Source: JBBCJT01 sp037190665
Lineage (GTDB): Bacteria; Pseudomonadota; Alphaproteobacteria; Acetobacterales; Acetobacteraceae
Assembly (NCBI GenBank): GCA_037190665.1
Contig: JBBCJT010000081.1
Location: forward strand, 1 to 46,360
Length of the DNA stretch: 46,360 nucleotides
Reading direction: 5' to 3'
Shown here: positions 25,484 through 33,994 of the stretch, one piece after another
Numbering within the stretch: the first letter of the stretch is position 1
Layout: each line of letters opens with the position of its first letter
Position numbers and translations under genes: made by a program
Notes under the pieces: model-generated
The model's input: only the letters and a program-made list of their open reading frames with translations
What the model was told of the DNA's origin: nothing
The model's database searches: none

Positions 25484-27004
25484 TCATTCCGACGGCACTT
25501 CCTCTTCGACATGTCCCTTGCGGCGGCGCGCGCGCCAGGCGGTGAAGACCGGCACCAGCAGCAGCACGATCGCAAGGGTGGACAGCACACCGACCAGCGG
25601 GCTCGACCACAGGACGCCGATCGACCCCTGCGACATGATCATCGACTGGCGGAACGCATCTTCCGCCTTGTCGCCGATGACCATCGCCAGCACGAGCGGC
25701 GCGATCGGATAGTCGAGCTTCTTCATCGCCCAGCCCGTGATGCCGAACACCACGACCAGCCACAGGTCGAACGGTGCGCCGGCCACGGTCCAGGCGCCGA
25801 CGATGCAGACGGTGACGATGATCGGACCGATGATGGTGAACGGCACCGACAGCATCGCCGCGAAGAACGGCACGGTGGCGAGCACCAGCACCACGCCCAC
25901 GACGTTGCCGAGATACATCGAGGCGATCATGCCCCAGACGAAGTCCGCGCGTTCGACGAAGAGCATCGGGCCGGGGCTCAGCCCCCAGATCATCAGCCCG
26001 CCCAGCATCACCGCCGAGGTCGCGGAGCCGGGGATGCCGAGCGCGAGCATCGGCAGCATCGCCGAGGTGCCGGCGGAATGGTCCGCGGTCTCGGGCGCGA
26101 TCACGCCCTCGGGCTCGCCCTTGCCGAAATTGGCCCCGCGCTTCGACAGCCGCTTGGCGAGGCCGTAGGACATGAACGAGGCGGCCGTCGGCCCGCCGGG
26201 CGTGATGCCCATCCAGACGCCCACGGCGCTGCCGCGCAGCATCGCGACCCAGTAGCGCGGCAGCCTGCGGATCGCGGAGATGATCTCGCGCGGGTTCAGC
26301 CGGCCTGATGCGCCGCGGAATTCCACCCCCTCCTCCAGCGTCAGCAGCATCTCGCCGATGCCGAACAGACCGATGACGACCACGAGGAAGGAGATGCCGC
26401 GGATCAGGTCATTGAAGTCGAAGGTCAGCCGCATCGCGCCGGAGACCGAGTCCATCCCGACCGCGCCGAAGGCGAAGCCGAGGCATATAGAGACGATGGT
26501 CTTCAGTGGCGCGCCGGACCCGAAGGCGACGAAGGACGCGAAGGCGAGGAAGTAGACGGCGAAGTACTCCGGCGGACCGAAGCGCAGCGCGAAAGAGGTG
26601 ACGAAGCCCGACAGCAGCGTGATGACGATCACGCCCACCAGCGCGCCGAAGCCCGCCGACATGAAGGCGTAGGTCAGCGCCTCCGTCGCGCGGCCGGCGC
26701 GCGCCATCGGGTAGCCGTCGAACGTGGTGGCGACCGAAGACGGCTCGCCCGGGATGTTGAACAGGATCGATGTCGTCGACCCGCCGAACAGCGCGCCCCA
26801 GTAGGTGCTCGTCAGCAGGATGATCGCCGAGACCGGATCCATGGAGAAGGTCAGCGGCAGCAGCAGCGTCACCCCGTTGGGCGCGCCCAGCCCGGGCAGC
26901 ACGCCGACGAGGATGCCGAGCAGGACGCCGGCGATCATCAGAAGGATGTGGTGGAAGGTCAGCGCGACGGTGAAGCCGTGCATCAGCGCGTCGAGATTGC
27001 CCAT
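25484..27004 (-). CDS. tctA: Tripartite tricarboxylate transporter permease TctA (first TTT set)
   Basis: The product has 506 residues and about 12 membrane segments. The ATG at 27004 shares one base with the TctB stop (TGATG). Motifs include GVLPGLGAPNGVTLLLPLTF near residues 35-55, GGSTTSILFNIPGEPSSVA, and GIPGSATSAVMLGGLMIWG in the second half. It is clearly diverged from the TctA encoded downstream (22540-24027), so the two sets are not a recent duplication. A cytoplasmic, basic/acidic C-terminus (RARRRKGHVEEEVPSE) ends the protein. Confidence 0.92.
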   Translation of the reverse strand: MGNLDALMHGFTVALTFHHILLMIAGVLLGILVGVLPGLGAPNGVTLLLPLTFSMDPVSAIILLTSTYWGALFGGSTTSILFNIPGEPSSVATTFDGYPMARAGRATEALTYAFMSAGFGALVGVIVITLLSGFVTSFALRFGPPEYFAVYFLAFASFVAFGSGAPLKTIVSICLGFAFGAVGMDSVSGAMRLTFDFNDLIRGISFLVVVIGLFGIGEMLLTLEEGVEFRGASGRLNPREIISAIRRLPRYWVAMLRGSAVGVWMGITPGGPTAASFMSYGLAKRLSKRGANFGKGEPEGVIAPETADHSAGTSAMLPMLALGIPGSATSAVMLGGLMIWGLSPGPMLFVERADFVWGMIASMYLGNVVGVVLVLATVPFFAAMLSVPFTIIGPIIVTVCIVGAWTVAGAPFDLWLVVVFGITGWAMKKLDYPIAPLVLAMVIGDKAEDAFRQSMIMSQGSIGVLWSSPLVGVLSTLAIVLLLVPVFTAWRARRRKGHVEEEVPSE

Positions 27005-27486
27005 CAGGCGAGCCCCAGCCAGATCTCGACCGGCCCCTTCAGCAGCGGCACGGAGAACCAGATCTCGAACAGCAGCCACGACACCACGGGCACGCCGACG
27101 GCGACACCGATGCACGTGCGCCAGGGGTGGCGGCCGATCCAGCGCGTGACCAGTAGCAGGTACAGTGCGGTCGCGATGTAGAGGCCGAGGAACTGCGCGA
27201 TCGCGACGTAGCCGATCAGCGGCAGGAAGAAGCCGAGGATGCGCCGGGCCCCCTCGCGGGAGAGCATCTGCTCCCCCGCGAGTTCGGTCCGGTTGGACAT
27301 TGCCTGCAGCGCTATCAGCACGCTGCAGACCAGCAGCACGACGCCGAGGCGGAAGGGGAAGTAGCCGGCCTGCGGTCCATCATCGGCCCAGCCGATGCTG
27401 TGCTCCATCGCCCCCAGCACGGCGAGCGCGCCGAGCACGAAGACCACCCCACAGCCGATGAGTTCCAGCCGCAGCCGCGAAAGCAT
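27004..27486 (-). CDS. tctB: Tripartite tricarboxylate transporter small subunit TctB (first TTT set)
   Basis: The product has 160 residues. Hydrophobic helices lie at about 8-27, 42-62, 82-118 and 125-148. The segment DDGPQAGYFPFRLGVVLL (35-52) fits the TctB consensus, in which a Pro/Gly-containing loop precedes the second helix. GGAGAG lies upstream of the ATG at 27486. It sits 32 bp after the receptor gene and overlaps TctA by one base. Confidence 0.88.
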   Translation of the reverse strand: MLSRLRLELIGCGVVFVLGALAVLGAMEHSIGWADDGPQAGYFPFRLGVVLLVCSVLIALQAMSNRTELAGEQMLSREGARRILGFFLPLIGYVAIAQFLGLYIATALYLLLVTRWIGRHPWRTCIGVAVGVPVVSWLLFEIWFSVPLLKGPVEIWLGLA

Positions 27487-27518
27487 CGCGCGCTCTCCCC
27501 TTCAGCCCGGCCCGAGGA

Positions 27519-28520
27519 TCAGTTCACCAGCCAGCCTTCGGTCTGGAAGATCCTCCGCGACGCCTCGGTCTCCTGCCGGATGTGCGCGCGCATGGCATCG
27601 CCGGAGAGGAAGCGGCCGCTCTGGCTGGTGCGGGTGATGTATTCCTTGAACTCCGGCGTCTCGGCCACGCGCTTCATCACGTCGGTCCAGAAGGCGAGCT
27701 GCGCCGGGGTCGCGCCGGGCGGCAGGAACACGGTGCGGGGCATGTTGAACTGCTCGATCGGAATGCCCTGGCTCGCGCAGGTCGGGATGTCGTGCCAGCC
27801 CTGCGTCTCGGTCACCTTGTCGCCGGCCGGCATCGGCTCGCTGCGGAACACGCAGAGCGGACGCACCTGACCGCCGCGCCAGCCGCCGATGCTCTCGGAC
27901 GGGTTGTTGGTGTTCGCGTCGATGTGGCCGCCGGCAAGCTGCGTGCCGGCCTCTCCGCCGCCGCGGAACGGCACGTAGGTGAAGCGGACGTTGGCGGCGT
28001 GCTGGATCAGCGCCGTCAGCGTCTGGTCGGTATCCTTGGGCTGGCTGCCGCCCATGCGCAGCGGCGGATTTGCCGCACGCGCCGCCGCGATGAACTCGGC
28101 CGCGGTCTTGTAGGGCGAATCCGCCTTCACCCAGAGCATGAACTCGTCGAAGGCGAGGACCGACACGGGGACGAAGTCCTCGGGCTTGAACGCCACCTTG
28201 GCCACCAGCGGCAGCAGCCACTCGTTGTTGGTGGCGAAGACCACCTTGTGCGCATCGCCCTGCGCGGCGCGGGCATAGACGAAGCCCTCGGCGCCCGACC
28301 CCGCGCCCTTGTTGGTGACGATCACCGACACGGGCAGCAGGTTGTGCTTGGCGATCGCCGCCTGGACGGTGCGGGCGAACACGTCGGTGCCCCCGCCGGC
28401 GCCCGAGGTGACGACGAATTCGACCGGACGCGTCGGCTTCCAGTCGGACTGGGCGAAAACGGGAACGCTGGTGAGCGCGAGCGCAGCGAGAGCGCCCCGC
28501 ATCAGAGCGGTGGGCTTCAT
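27519..28520 (-). CDS. tctC: Tripartite tricarboxylate transporter receptor TctC (Bug family, first TTT set)
   Basis: The product has 333 residues. The signal peptide (MKPTALMRGALAALALTSVPVFAQ) is Sec-type, unlike the Tat-like leader of the second receptor. WKPTRPVEFVVTSGAGGGTD is the Bug signature, here with SGAGGGTD in place of PxPGGxxD. NKGAGSGAEGFVYA and FRGGGEAGTQLAGGHID follow. It captures a carboxylate in the periplasm for TctAB encoded downstream. It is the second gene of the operon, 68 bp after the PdxA-like gene. Confidence 0.91.
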   Translation of the reverse strand: MKPTALMRGALAALALTSVPVFAQSDWKPTRPVEFVVTSGAGGGTDVFARTVQAAIAKHNLLPVSVIVTNKGAGSGAEGFVYARAAQGDAHKVVFATNNEWLLPLVAKVAFKPEDFVPVSVLAFDEFMLWVKADSPYKTAAEFIAAARAANPPLRMGGSQPKDTDQTLTALIQHAANVRFTYVPFRGGGEAGTQLAGGHIDANTNNPSESIGGWRGGQVRPLCVFRSEPMPAGDKVTETQGWHDIPTCASQGIPIEQFNMPRTVFLPPGATPAQLAFWTDVMKRVAETPEFKEYITRTSQSGRFLSGDAMRAHIRQETEASRRIFQTEGWLVN

Positions 28521-28588
28521 TTGGACATCTCCTCTTCAGAACGGTTTGGCGTCCGCCTTTGTCCCCGGCGGTTGGCCAAGAAGCAGTC

Positions 28589-29656
28589 TCAGGCGGCCCG
28601 GACGGCGGCCGCGGAGGCGGGCGGACGGCTGCCCGGCGTGCGGGACGCCGCCACGCCGGCCGCCATGCGCGCGGCCAGCAGAAGCGCGGCGCGCGTGGCG
28701 CCCGTATTGGCCTTGCCGGTGCCGGCGATGTCGTGCGCCGTGCCGTGCGCCGGCGTGCAGATCGGGAACGGGAAGCCGCCAAGCAGCGTCACGCCGCGAT
28801 CGAAGCCGATCAGCTTCATCGCGATCTGGCCCTGGTCGTGATACATGGTCAGAACGGCATCGAAATCGCCACGCTGGGCGCGCAGGAACACGGTGTCGGC
28901 CGGGAACGGGCCATCGCAGGCGATCTGCTTCGCCTTGGCCGCTTCCACCGCCGGACCGATCACGTCGATCTCCTCGCGGCCGAAATTGCCGCCGTCGCCC
29001 GCGTGCGGGTTCAGCCCCGCCACCGCGATGCGCGGCCGGGCGATGCCGGAGGCGCGCAGCGCATCCGCAGTCAGGCCGAGGTTGTCCACGATCTCCTGCT
29101 GCGTCAGCAGCGCCGCCACGTCCTTCAGCGGCACGTGCGAGGTGACGCGGGCGTTCCACAGCCCTTCGAGGATGTTGAACTCCTTGGCCACGCCGTCGAA
29201 GCCCAGCACCTCGGCGGTGTAGCCGATCTCGTCCTCATAGGATGGGTGGGCGAGGCGCATCGCCGCCTTGTTGAACGGCGTGAAGGCGACCGCGTCGGCC
29301 CGGCCCGCCTGGGCGAGCAGCAGGGCGGTGCGGAAATTCTCCAGTGCGAACTGGCCGGATGCGAGGCCGACCTTGCCGAACGGCGCGTCCGCCGGGTCCA
29401 GATGGCCGAGATTGACGAAGACCGCCCCGCTTTCGGCCTCGGGGATCGGCGCGTCGGCCGCGATCACCGGGACGGAGACCGGAACGCCCGCCGCCTTCGC
29501 GCCGCGCTCCAGCACGCGGATGTCGCCGAGAACGATGAAACGGGCCGCCCCCATGACCTCGGGGTCCAGCAGCATGCGCGCCATGAGCTCGGAACCGACG
29601 CCGGCGGCATCGCCCATGGCAAAGGCGACGGTTGGGCGGACCTGCTCTGCCGGCAT
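28589..29656 (-). CDS. PdxA-family dehydrogenase, probably sugar-acid specific rather than pyridoxal biosynthetic
   Basis: The product has 355 residues. PdxA-type enzymes oxidise and decarboxylate 4-phospho-hydroxy acids using NAD. The fold is well supported: MGDAAGVGSE at 14-23, TPFNK at 126-130, GLNPHAGDGG at 214-223 and YHDQG at 272-276. The metal-binding histidines are predicted to be His174, His218 and His273. The segment equivalent to the GHTEF substrate loop of E. coli PdxA reads IGYTAEV (144-150), so its His is Tyr, and GDPAGIGPE has become GDAAGVGSE. Such changes, together with its place at the head of a sugar-acid operon, argue for a four-carbon or other acid-phosphate substrate, as in PdxA2/D-threonate enzymes. 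No DUF1537 kinase gene is present in the window. Confidence 0.85.
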   Translation of the reverse strand: MPAEQVRPTVAFAMGDAAGVGSELMARMLLDPEVMGAARFIVLGDIRVLERGAKAAGVPVSVPVIAADAPIPEAESGAVFVNLGHLDPADAPFGKVGLASGQFALENFRTALLLAQAGRADAVAFTPFNKAAMRLAHPSYEDEIGYTAEVLGFDGVAKEFNILEGLWNARVTSHVPLKDVAALLTQQEIVDNLGLTADALRASGIARPRIAVAGLNPHAGDGGNFGREEIDVIGPAVEAAKAKQIACDGPFPADTVFLRAQRGDFDAVLTMYHDQGQIAMKLIGFDRGVTLLGGFPFPICTPAHGTAHDIAGTGKANTGATRAALLLAARMAAGVAASRTPGSRPPASAAAVRAA

Positions 29657-29707
29657 CAGACGTCTCCGTTTCCTTGATTAAGGCGGCTATACCCGGCAGG
29701 GGAATGC

Positions 29708-29744
29708 GATGCAACATTCTGCGTGCTGCATGCAGAATTGCATC
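29708..29744. promoter_or_regulatory. Probable GntR operator in the pdxA-like/gntR divergent region
   Basis: Within the 119-bp divergent region, GATGCAA-CA-TTCTGC (29708-29722) faces its near-perfect inverse GCAGAATTGCATC (29732-29744). The perfect palindrome CTGCATGCAG lies at 29726-29735. The segment 29715-29738 matches 33928-33951, in the divergent TRAP promoter region, at 20 of 24 positions. The position beside a gntR gene and the second copy elsewhere make this a good autoregulatory operator candidate. Confidence 0.65.
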
Positions 29745-29775
29745 GACGCACGCAAATCAGATAGGCTTCCCGGAC

Positions 29776-30450
29776 ATGGACACCCTTCCCGAGATAGAGG
29801 GCACCATCGCCCCCATCCTGCGGCGGACGCTGCACGACGAGGTGGTGACCCGCGTGCGCGACATGATCATCGAGGGGCAACTGCCCCCGGGACGCCGCGT
29901 CAACGAAGTCGCGCTGGGCCAGTTGCTCGGCGTTTCGCGCACCCCCTTGCGGGAGGCGATCAAGACGCTCGCCAGCGAAGGGCTGATGGAGATCGTGCCC
30001 GCGCGCGGCGCGGTGGTCCGGACGCTGACGCTGAAGGACCTCGCGGACAGCCTGGCGGTGCTGAAGGCGCTGGAACAGCTTGCCGCCCGCAGCGTGTGCG
30101 CCGCGGCGCCGGACGCTGCGCTCGCGGAGCTGGCGGCGATCCACGGCGCGATGATGGAACGCTATGCCGCGCGCGACCGGCTCGCCTACTTCAAGCTGAA
30201 CCAGGAATTCCATTCGGGCCTGGCGCGCCTGTCCGGCAACGGCGTGCTGGCCTCGATGCACACGCAGCTCCAGTCGCGCATGCGTCGCATCCGGTTCATC
30301 GGCCACGAGGGGCCGGAGAAATGGGCCTGCGCCGTCGCCGAGCACGAGGAGATGGCGGCCGCGGTGGCCCGCCGCGACGGCGAGGCGCTGGCCGAGGTGG
30401 TGGGGCGCCACCTCGATGCCGCCCTGGAACGCGTGCGCGACAAGCTCTAG
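29776..30450 (+). CDS. GntR family transcriptional regulator, FCD (FadR-C) subfamily
   Basis: The product has 224 residues. The N-terminal winged helix-turn-helix (about 18-85) includes MIIEGQLPPGRRVNEVALGQ and LGVSRTPLREAIKTLASEGL, the GntR consensus. The FCD ligand domain (about 92-215) carries probable metal-site residues Asn142 and His146 (NQEFH), His190 (EHEEM) and His212 (GRHL). Such regulators commonly bind hydroxy or sugar acids and release DNA on binding. The ATG at 29776 was chosen because the helix-turn-helix starts about 20 residues later. The gene diverges from the ten-gene sugar-acid operon and converges on the TRAP operon, with which it shares a CTAG stop overlap. Palindromes in both neighbouring divergent regions suggest it controls both. 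Confidence 0.9.
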   Translation: MDTLPEIEGTIAPILRRTLHDEVVTRVRDMIIEGQLPPGRRVNEVALGQLLGVSRTPLREAIKTLASEGLMEIVPARGAVVRTLTLKDLADSLAVLKALEQLAARSVCAAAPDAALAELAAIHGAMMERYAARDRLAYFKLNQEFHSGLARLSGNGVLASMHTQLQSRMRRIRFIGHEGPEKWACAVAEHEEMAAAVARRDGEALAEVVGRHLDAALERVRDKL

Positions 30451-31724
30451 CGCAGCCATCGCAGGGGCACGGTCACCAGCTCCGGCACCAGCACCAGCGC
30501 GAACAGTACGACAAGCTGCGAGATCAGGAACGGCGTGACCGCGACGGTCACGCGCCCCAGGGGCACGCGGCCGACCGCGGAGGCGACGTTCAGCACCGAG
30601 CCGACCGGCGGCGTGATCAGGCCGATGGCGTTGTTCATGATGAACAGCACGCCGAAATAGACCGGATCGATCCCCGCCTCCCGCACCAGCGGCATCAGCA
30701 CCGGGGTGAGGATCAGGATGGTCGGGATGAAGTCGAGCGCGGTGCCCACGATCACCACCAGCAGCATCATCGCGAGCAGCAGCGCGGTCTGGTTGCCGGC
30801 GAACGGCTCCAGCAGCGCGCTCACCTCGCCCGGGACGTCCGCCAGCGCGATCATGTAGGCGGTGACGGCGGCCGCGGCGACGAGGAACATCACCGCCGCG
30901 GTCGTGCGCACCGCCGAGAGCAGCACGCCGGGCAGCATCGCGAACGTCAGCTCCCGATAGCCGAACATGCCGACGGCCAGCGCATAGACGGCGGCCACCA
31001 CGCCGGCTTCGGTGGGGGTGAAGATGCCGAACTTCAGGCCCAGCACGATCACCACCGGCAGGCCGAGCGCGAGCAGCCCGTCGCGCAGCGCCGTCCCGGC
31101 TTCCGCCCAGCTCTGCCGGGGCAGCGCCGCCGCCTTCTCCCGCCGCGCGACCAGCCACCATGTGAAAGCAAGCGCGAAGCCCATCATCAGGCCCGGCACG
31201 ATGCCGGCGAGGAACAGCGCGGTGATGGAGACGTTGCCCGCCACGCCGAAGACGATGAAGCCGATGGAGGGTGGCAGAACCGGCGCGATGATGCCGCCCG
31301 AGGCCATCAGCCCCGCAGCCCGGGCCGGATCGTAGCCCGCGCTGCGCATCATCGGGATCAGCACCGACGACAGCGCCGCGGTGTCCGCCACGGCCGAACC
31401 GGACAGGCTGGCCAGCAGGATCGCCGCGATGATCGCCACGTAGCCCAGCCCGCCGCGCCGATGGCCGACCAGCGCCAGGGCGAAATTGACCAGCCGGCGC
31501 GACAGCCCGCCCGCCGTCATCGCCTCGCCGGCCAGCAGGAAGAACGGGATGGCGAGCAGCGCGAAGCTGTCGGCCGCGTTGATCATCTGCAGCGCAAGCG
31601 CCTGCGGATCGACCTCGCTGGCGAGCAGCATCATTCCCAGCGCCGAGACCAGCAGCGCGAAGGCGATCGGCATGCCTAGCGCCATCGCGCCGAGCAGGAC
31701 GCCGGAGAAGACCAGGACGGTCAT
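30447..31724 (-). CDS. dctM: TRAP transporter large permease DctM
   Basis: The product has 425 residues with about 12 hydrophobic segments and catalyses sodium-coupled uptake of an organic acid. Family segments include FFLLAGEAMTAGGLSRRLV, LASLSGSAVADTAALSSVLI, PPSIGFIVFGV and FIMNNAIGLITPPVGSVLNV. The ATG at 31724 overlaps the DctQ stop (ATGA). The TAG stop overlaps the oppositely directed gntR stop through the palindrome CTAG at 30447-30450. It works with DctQ and the DctP receptor of the same operon. Confidence 0.93.
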   Translation of the reverse strand: MTVLVFSGVLLGAMALGMPIAFALLVSALGMMLLASEVDPQALALQMINAADSFALLAIPFFLLAGEAMTAGGLSRRLVNFALALVGHRRGGLGYVAIIAAILLASLSGSAVADTAALSSVLIPMMRSAGYDPARAAGLMASGGIIAPVLPPSIGFIVFGVAGNVSITALFLAGIVPGLMMGFALAFTWWLVARREKAAALPRQSWAEAGTALRDGLLALGLPVVIVLGLKFGIFTPTEAGVVAAVYALAVGMFGYRELTFAMLPGVLLSAVRTTAAVMFLVAAAAVTAYMIALADVPGEVSALLEPFAGNQTALLLAMMLLVVIVGTALDFIPTILILTPVLMPLVREAGIDPVYFGVLFIMNNAIGLITPPVGSVLNVASAVGRVPLGRVTVAVTPFLISQLVVLFALVLVPELVTVPLRWLR

Positions 31725-32230
31725 GCGCCCGGCTCCGCGATATCGTGCGACCGCGCCGGCAGCGGGTGTCCGGCCAGCATGGCGAGCAGATCGGCCAGGA
31801 TCAGCGCGCCGAGCCCGATCGCGCTGACCACGGCCGCCGCATAGCCGATGCCCAGCGGCACGCCGGAAACCGGCGCGGCGTTGGACATGTTCATCGCCGT
31901 CTGCTCCCAGGCGCCGATCAGGAAGATGATGCAGCAGATCAGCATCAGGATGTCAGAGACGATCCGGCAGATACGCTGCCCGGCATTCGGCAGCGCGCGG
32001 ACCACGAGGTCGAAGCCCAGATGCCCGTCCTGCCGCATCACCGCGACGGCGCCCAGGAAGGTCAGCCACACGAACAGGACGCGCGACAGCTCCTCACTGA
32101 CGGTGATCCCGGAGTTGAACGCGTAGCGCAGGACGACATTGCCGAAGACCATGACCAGCATCGCAAGCAGCGCGATGGCCAGCACGCCTTCGGCGATGTT
32201 GAGCGCGCGGTCCACCGCACGCGGGATCAC
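31721..32230 (-). CDS. dctQ: TRAP transporter small permease DctQ
   Basis: The product has 169 residues with four membrane helices at about 15-35, 48-65, 88-108 and 128-150. The segments VFGNVVLRYAFNSGITVSEELSR and FVWLTFLGAVAVMRQDGHLGFD contain the DctQ family pattern (EELSR...W...GA......H). It joins DctM to form the membrane part of the transporter. Its start overlaps the cyclase stop by 4 bp (ATGA, 32227-32230) and its end overlaps dctM. Confidence 0.92.
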   Translation of the reverse strand: MIPRAVDRALNIAEGVLAIALLAMLVMVFGNVVLRYAFNSGITVSEELSRVLFVWLTFLGAVAVMRQDGHLGFDLVVRALPNAGQRICRIVSDILMLICCIIFLIGAWEQTAMNMSNAAPVSGVPLGIGYAAAVVSAIGLGALILADLLAMLAGHPLPARSHDIAEPGA

Positions 32231-32901
32231 GCGGGCAGGATCCCTTCGATGGCGAAAGCGCGCGCGGGCGCGCCATCGGCATCCGGAATCTTGATCGGCG
32301 CGGCGCAGAGCAGCACGCGCTTCGCCGTGATCGCGGCCGTGTTCACAAGGTACTCGATCAGCGTCACGCCCGAGCGCAGCAGCGTGTCATGCGTGACGTG
32401 CTGGTCGAACGGCACCTCGATGCGGTCGAGCAGCAGGCGGATCGGGTAGTCCTGCGGGAAGTCGAAGGCGACCGCGCTCGGCTTCTTCGTCATCAGCCAT
32501 TCCGCCGCCGACCGCGAGAGGTAGGGCGCCTCGCGCCAGAAGGGCGCGGTGGTGGGATCGCGGTGGCGGTCCCAGCCCGAAGACAGCAGCAGGATCTCGC
32601 CGTCCGCCCCGCCCGGATCGGCAGCGGCGAGCCGCTCCGCACCGATCTCCTCGTTCGGCTGCGCGTCGCGCAGGTCGAACACCCGGCACGGCCCCACCAC
32701 GCGGTCCAGCGGCGTGGATTCGATCGTGGGCGCGTCGGCGAGGATGTGCGCCTGCGCGTCCACATGGGTGAAGCCGTGGCAGGCCGCCTCGATGCGGGAG
32801 ACGCGGAACTGGTCACCGGCAGCGATGTTGCCGGTGACCGAGAGCTTCGTGCCCCACCGGAAATGGGGCGCGATGGGCATGGACAGATCGACGATGCGCA
32901 T
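32227..32901 (-). CDS. Cyclase/kynurenine formamidase-like hydrolase
   Basis: The product has 224 residues from the ATG at 32901; a TTG directly before it is a less likely start. The family (COG1878) is built on a metal motif HxGTHxDxxxH, seen here as CHGFTHVDAQAH (about 42-53), with Phe-Thr in place of the Gly-Thr pair. The family hydrolyses formamides, lactones or cyclic imides, and LLLSSGWDRHRD and YLSRSAAEWL are typical. The gene sits inside the TRAP operon between the receptor and DctQ, an uncommon place. That suggests it processes the imported compound, possibly opening a lactone or lactam. There is no signal peptide, so it acts in the cytoplasm. Confidence 0.83.
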   Translation of the reverse strand: MRIVDLSMPIAPHFRWGTKLSVTGNIAAGDQFRVSRIEAACHGFTHVDAQAHILADAPTIESTPLDRVVGPCRVFDLRDAQPNEEIGAERLAAADPGGADGEILLLSSGWDRHRDPTTAPFWREAPYLSRSAAEWLMTKKPSAVAFDFPQDYPIRLLLDRIEVPFDQHVTHDTLLRSGVTLIEYLVNTAAITAKRVLLCAAPIKIPDADGAPARAFAIEGILPA

Positions 32902-32910
32902 CAAGCCGGC

Positions 32911-33894
32911 TCAGCTCGCGGCGATCGCGTCGGGCAGTTCCGCGCCGAACTTGGAGACGAAGTCCTGCCGCGTCTCCGCCACGACGAGCTTGGCCATCGC
33001 GTCGCGGTCCGGGGACTCGACCACCTCCATGCCACGGCGCTTCAGCTCCGCGACCGAGGAACCTTCGGCATCCTCGTTCATCTGCCGCTGCTGGGGCGTG
33101 ATCTCCGCCGCGACGGACACCACGATCTCGCGCAGCTTCGGATCGAGCGCATCGTGCCGCTGCTTGGACATCGCGAGGATGCCGGCGGTGTAGGCATGGC
33201 GCGTCAGGCTGAGATGCTTCTGCACCTCGTAGAAGCGCGCGTTCAGGATCAGCGTGGTCGGGTTCTCCTGCCCGTCCACCGCGCGCGTCTCCATCGCGGT
33301 GAACAGCTCGGTGAACGGCATCGGCACCGGGTTCGCGCCGAGGAGCTGGAAAGCCTTGATGTGCGCCGGGTTGGGCGTGGTGCGGATCTTCAGCCCGCTC
33401 ATCTCCGCCGGCCCCTTCACGGGGTGGCGCGAGTTGGTCAGGTTGCGGAAGCCGATATCCCAGAAGCCGAGAACGACGAGGTTCGACGCCTCCAGCTCCT
33501 TCTTCAGCGACGCACCGATGGCGCCGTCCAGCACCTTGGCCACGTGGGCGCGGTCGCGGAACAGGAACGGCAGGTCGAGCGCGTTCAGCTTCGGTGCGAG
33601 CCCGGTGAAGAACGGGTTGCCGGTCAGCCCGATATCCAGCGTGCCGCCCCGCGTCATGCTGATCATCGTGGGATCGGAGCCGAGCGTGCCGTTGCCGATC
33701 ACCTGCACCGTCAGCGCGCCGTTGCTGCGCTCGCGGACCTGCCGGGCGAAGAGCTGGGCGGCCTTGTGCCAGGAATCGCTTTCGGGATGGGGGTGGGCGA
33801 AGCGCAGCCGCACCGTCTGGGCGCGCGCGGAGCCACCGATCCAGGGGGCGGCAAGGATTCCGGCCAGCAACGGCCGGCGGCTTGTCAGAAGCAT
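32911..33894 (-). CDS. dctP: TRAP transporter substrate-binding protein DctP
   Basis: The product has 327 residues. The ATG at 33894 follows a GAGGGGGA site, and the leader MLLTSRRPLLAGILAAPW...ARA has a Tat-like SRRPLL. The mature protein shows DctP family features: LRFAHPHPESDSWHKAAQLFARQVRERSNG, VIGNGTLGSDPTMISMTRGGTLDIG, and the signature region LKIRTTPNPAHIKAFQLLGANPVPMPFTELF, in which Arg binds the ligand carboxylate. It is the first gene of the leftward operon and is divergent from the SAF-domain oxidoreductase gene across 100 bp that hold the shared operator-like site. Confidence 0.92.
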   Translation of the reverse strand: MLLTSRRPLLAGILAAPWIGGSARAQTVRLRFAHPHPESDSWHKAAQLFARQVRERSNGALTVQVIGNGTLGSDPTMISMTRGGTLDIGLTGNPFFTGLAPKLNALDLPFLFRDRAHVAKVLDGAIGASLKKELEASNLVVLGFWDIGFRNLTNSRHPVKGPAEMSGLKIRTTPNPAHIKAFQLLGANPVPMPFTELFTAMETRAVDGQENPTTLILNARFYEVQKHLSLTRHAYTAGILAMSKQRHDALDPKLREIVVSVAAEITPQQRQMNEDAEGSSVAELKRRGMEVVESPDRDAMAKLVVAETRQDFVSKFGAELPDAIAAS

Positions 33895-33927
33895 ATGGAC
33901 TTCCCCCTCATTTCGCCCTTTGATGGG

Positions 33928-33951
33928 CATGTTGCGCACTGCATGCAGAAT
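33928..33951. promoter_or_regulatory. Second copy of the GntR operator-like site (dctP/SAF-oxidoreductase region)
   Basis: Positions 33928-33951 match 29715-29738 at 20 of 24 bases, including the 13-base run CTGCATGCAGAAT (33939-33951) and the spaced words CAT and TGCG. GCATGTTGCGCA at 33927-33938 is also repeated as its exact inverse TGCGCAACATGC at 33987-33998, which covers the start codon of the rightward gene. A repressor bound to both sites could block both divergent operons. Confidence 0.65.
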
Positions 33952-33994
33952 GCTGGCGCGGCCACCGTAAACCGAGAGGGAGGACCTGCGCAAC

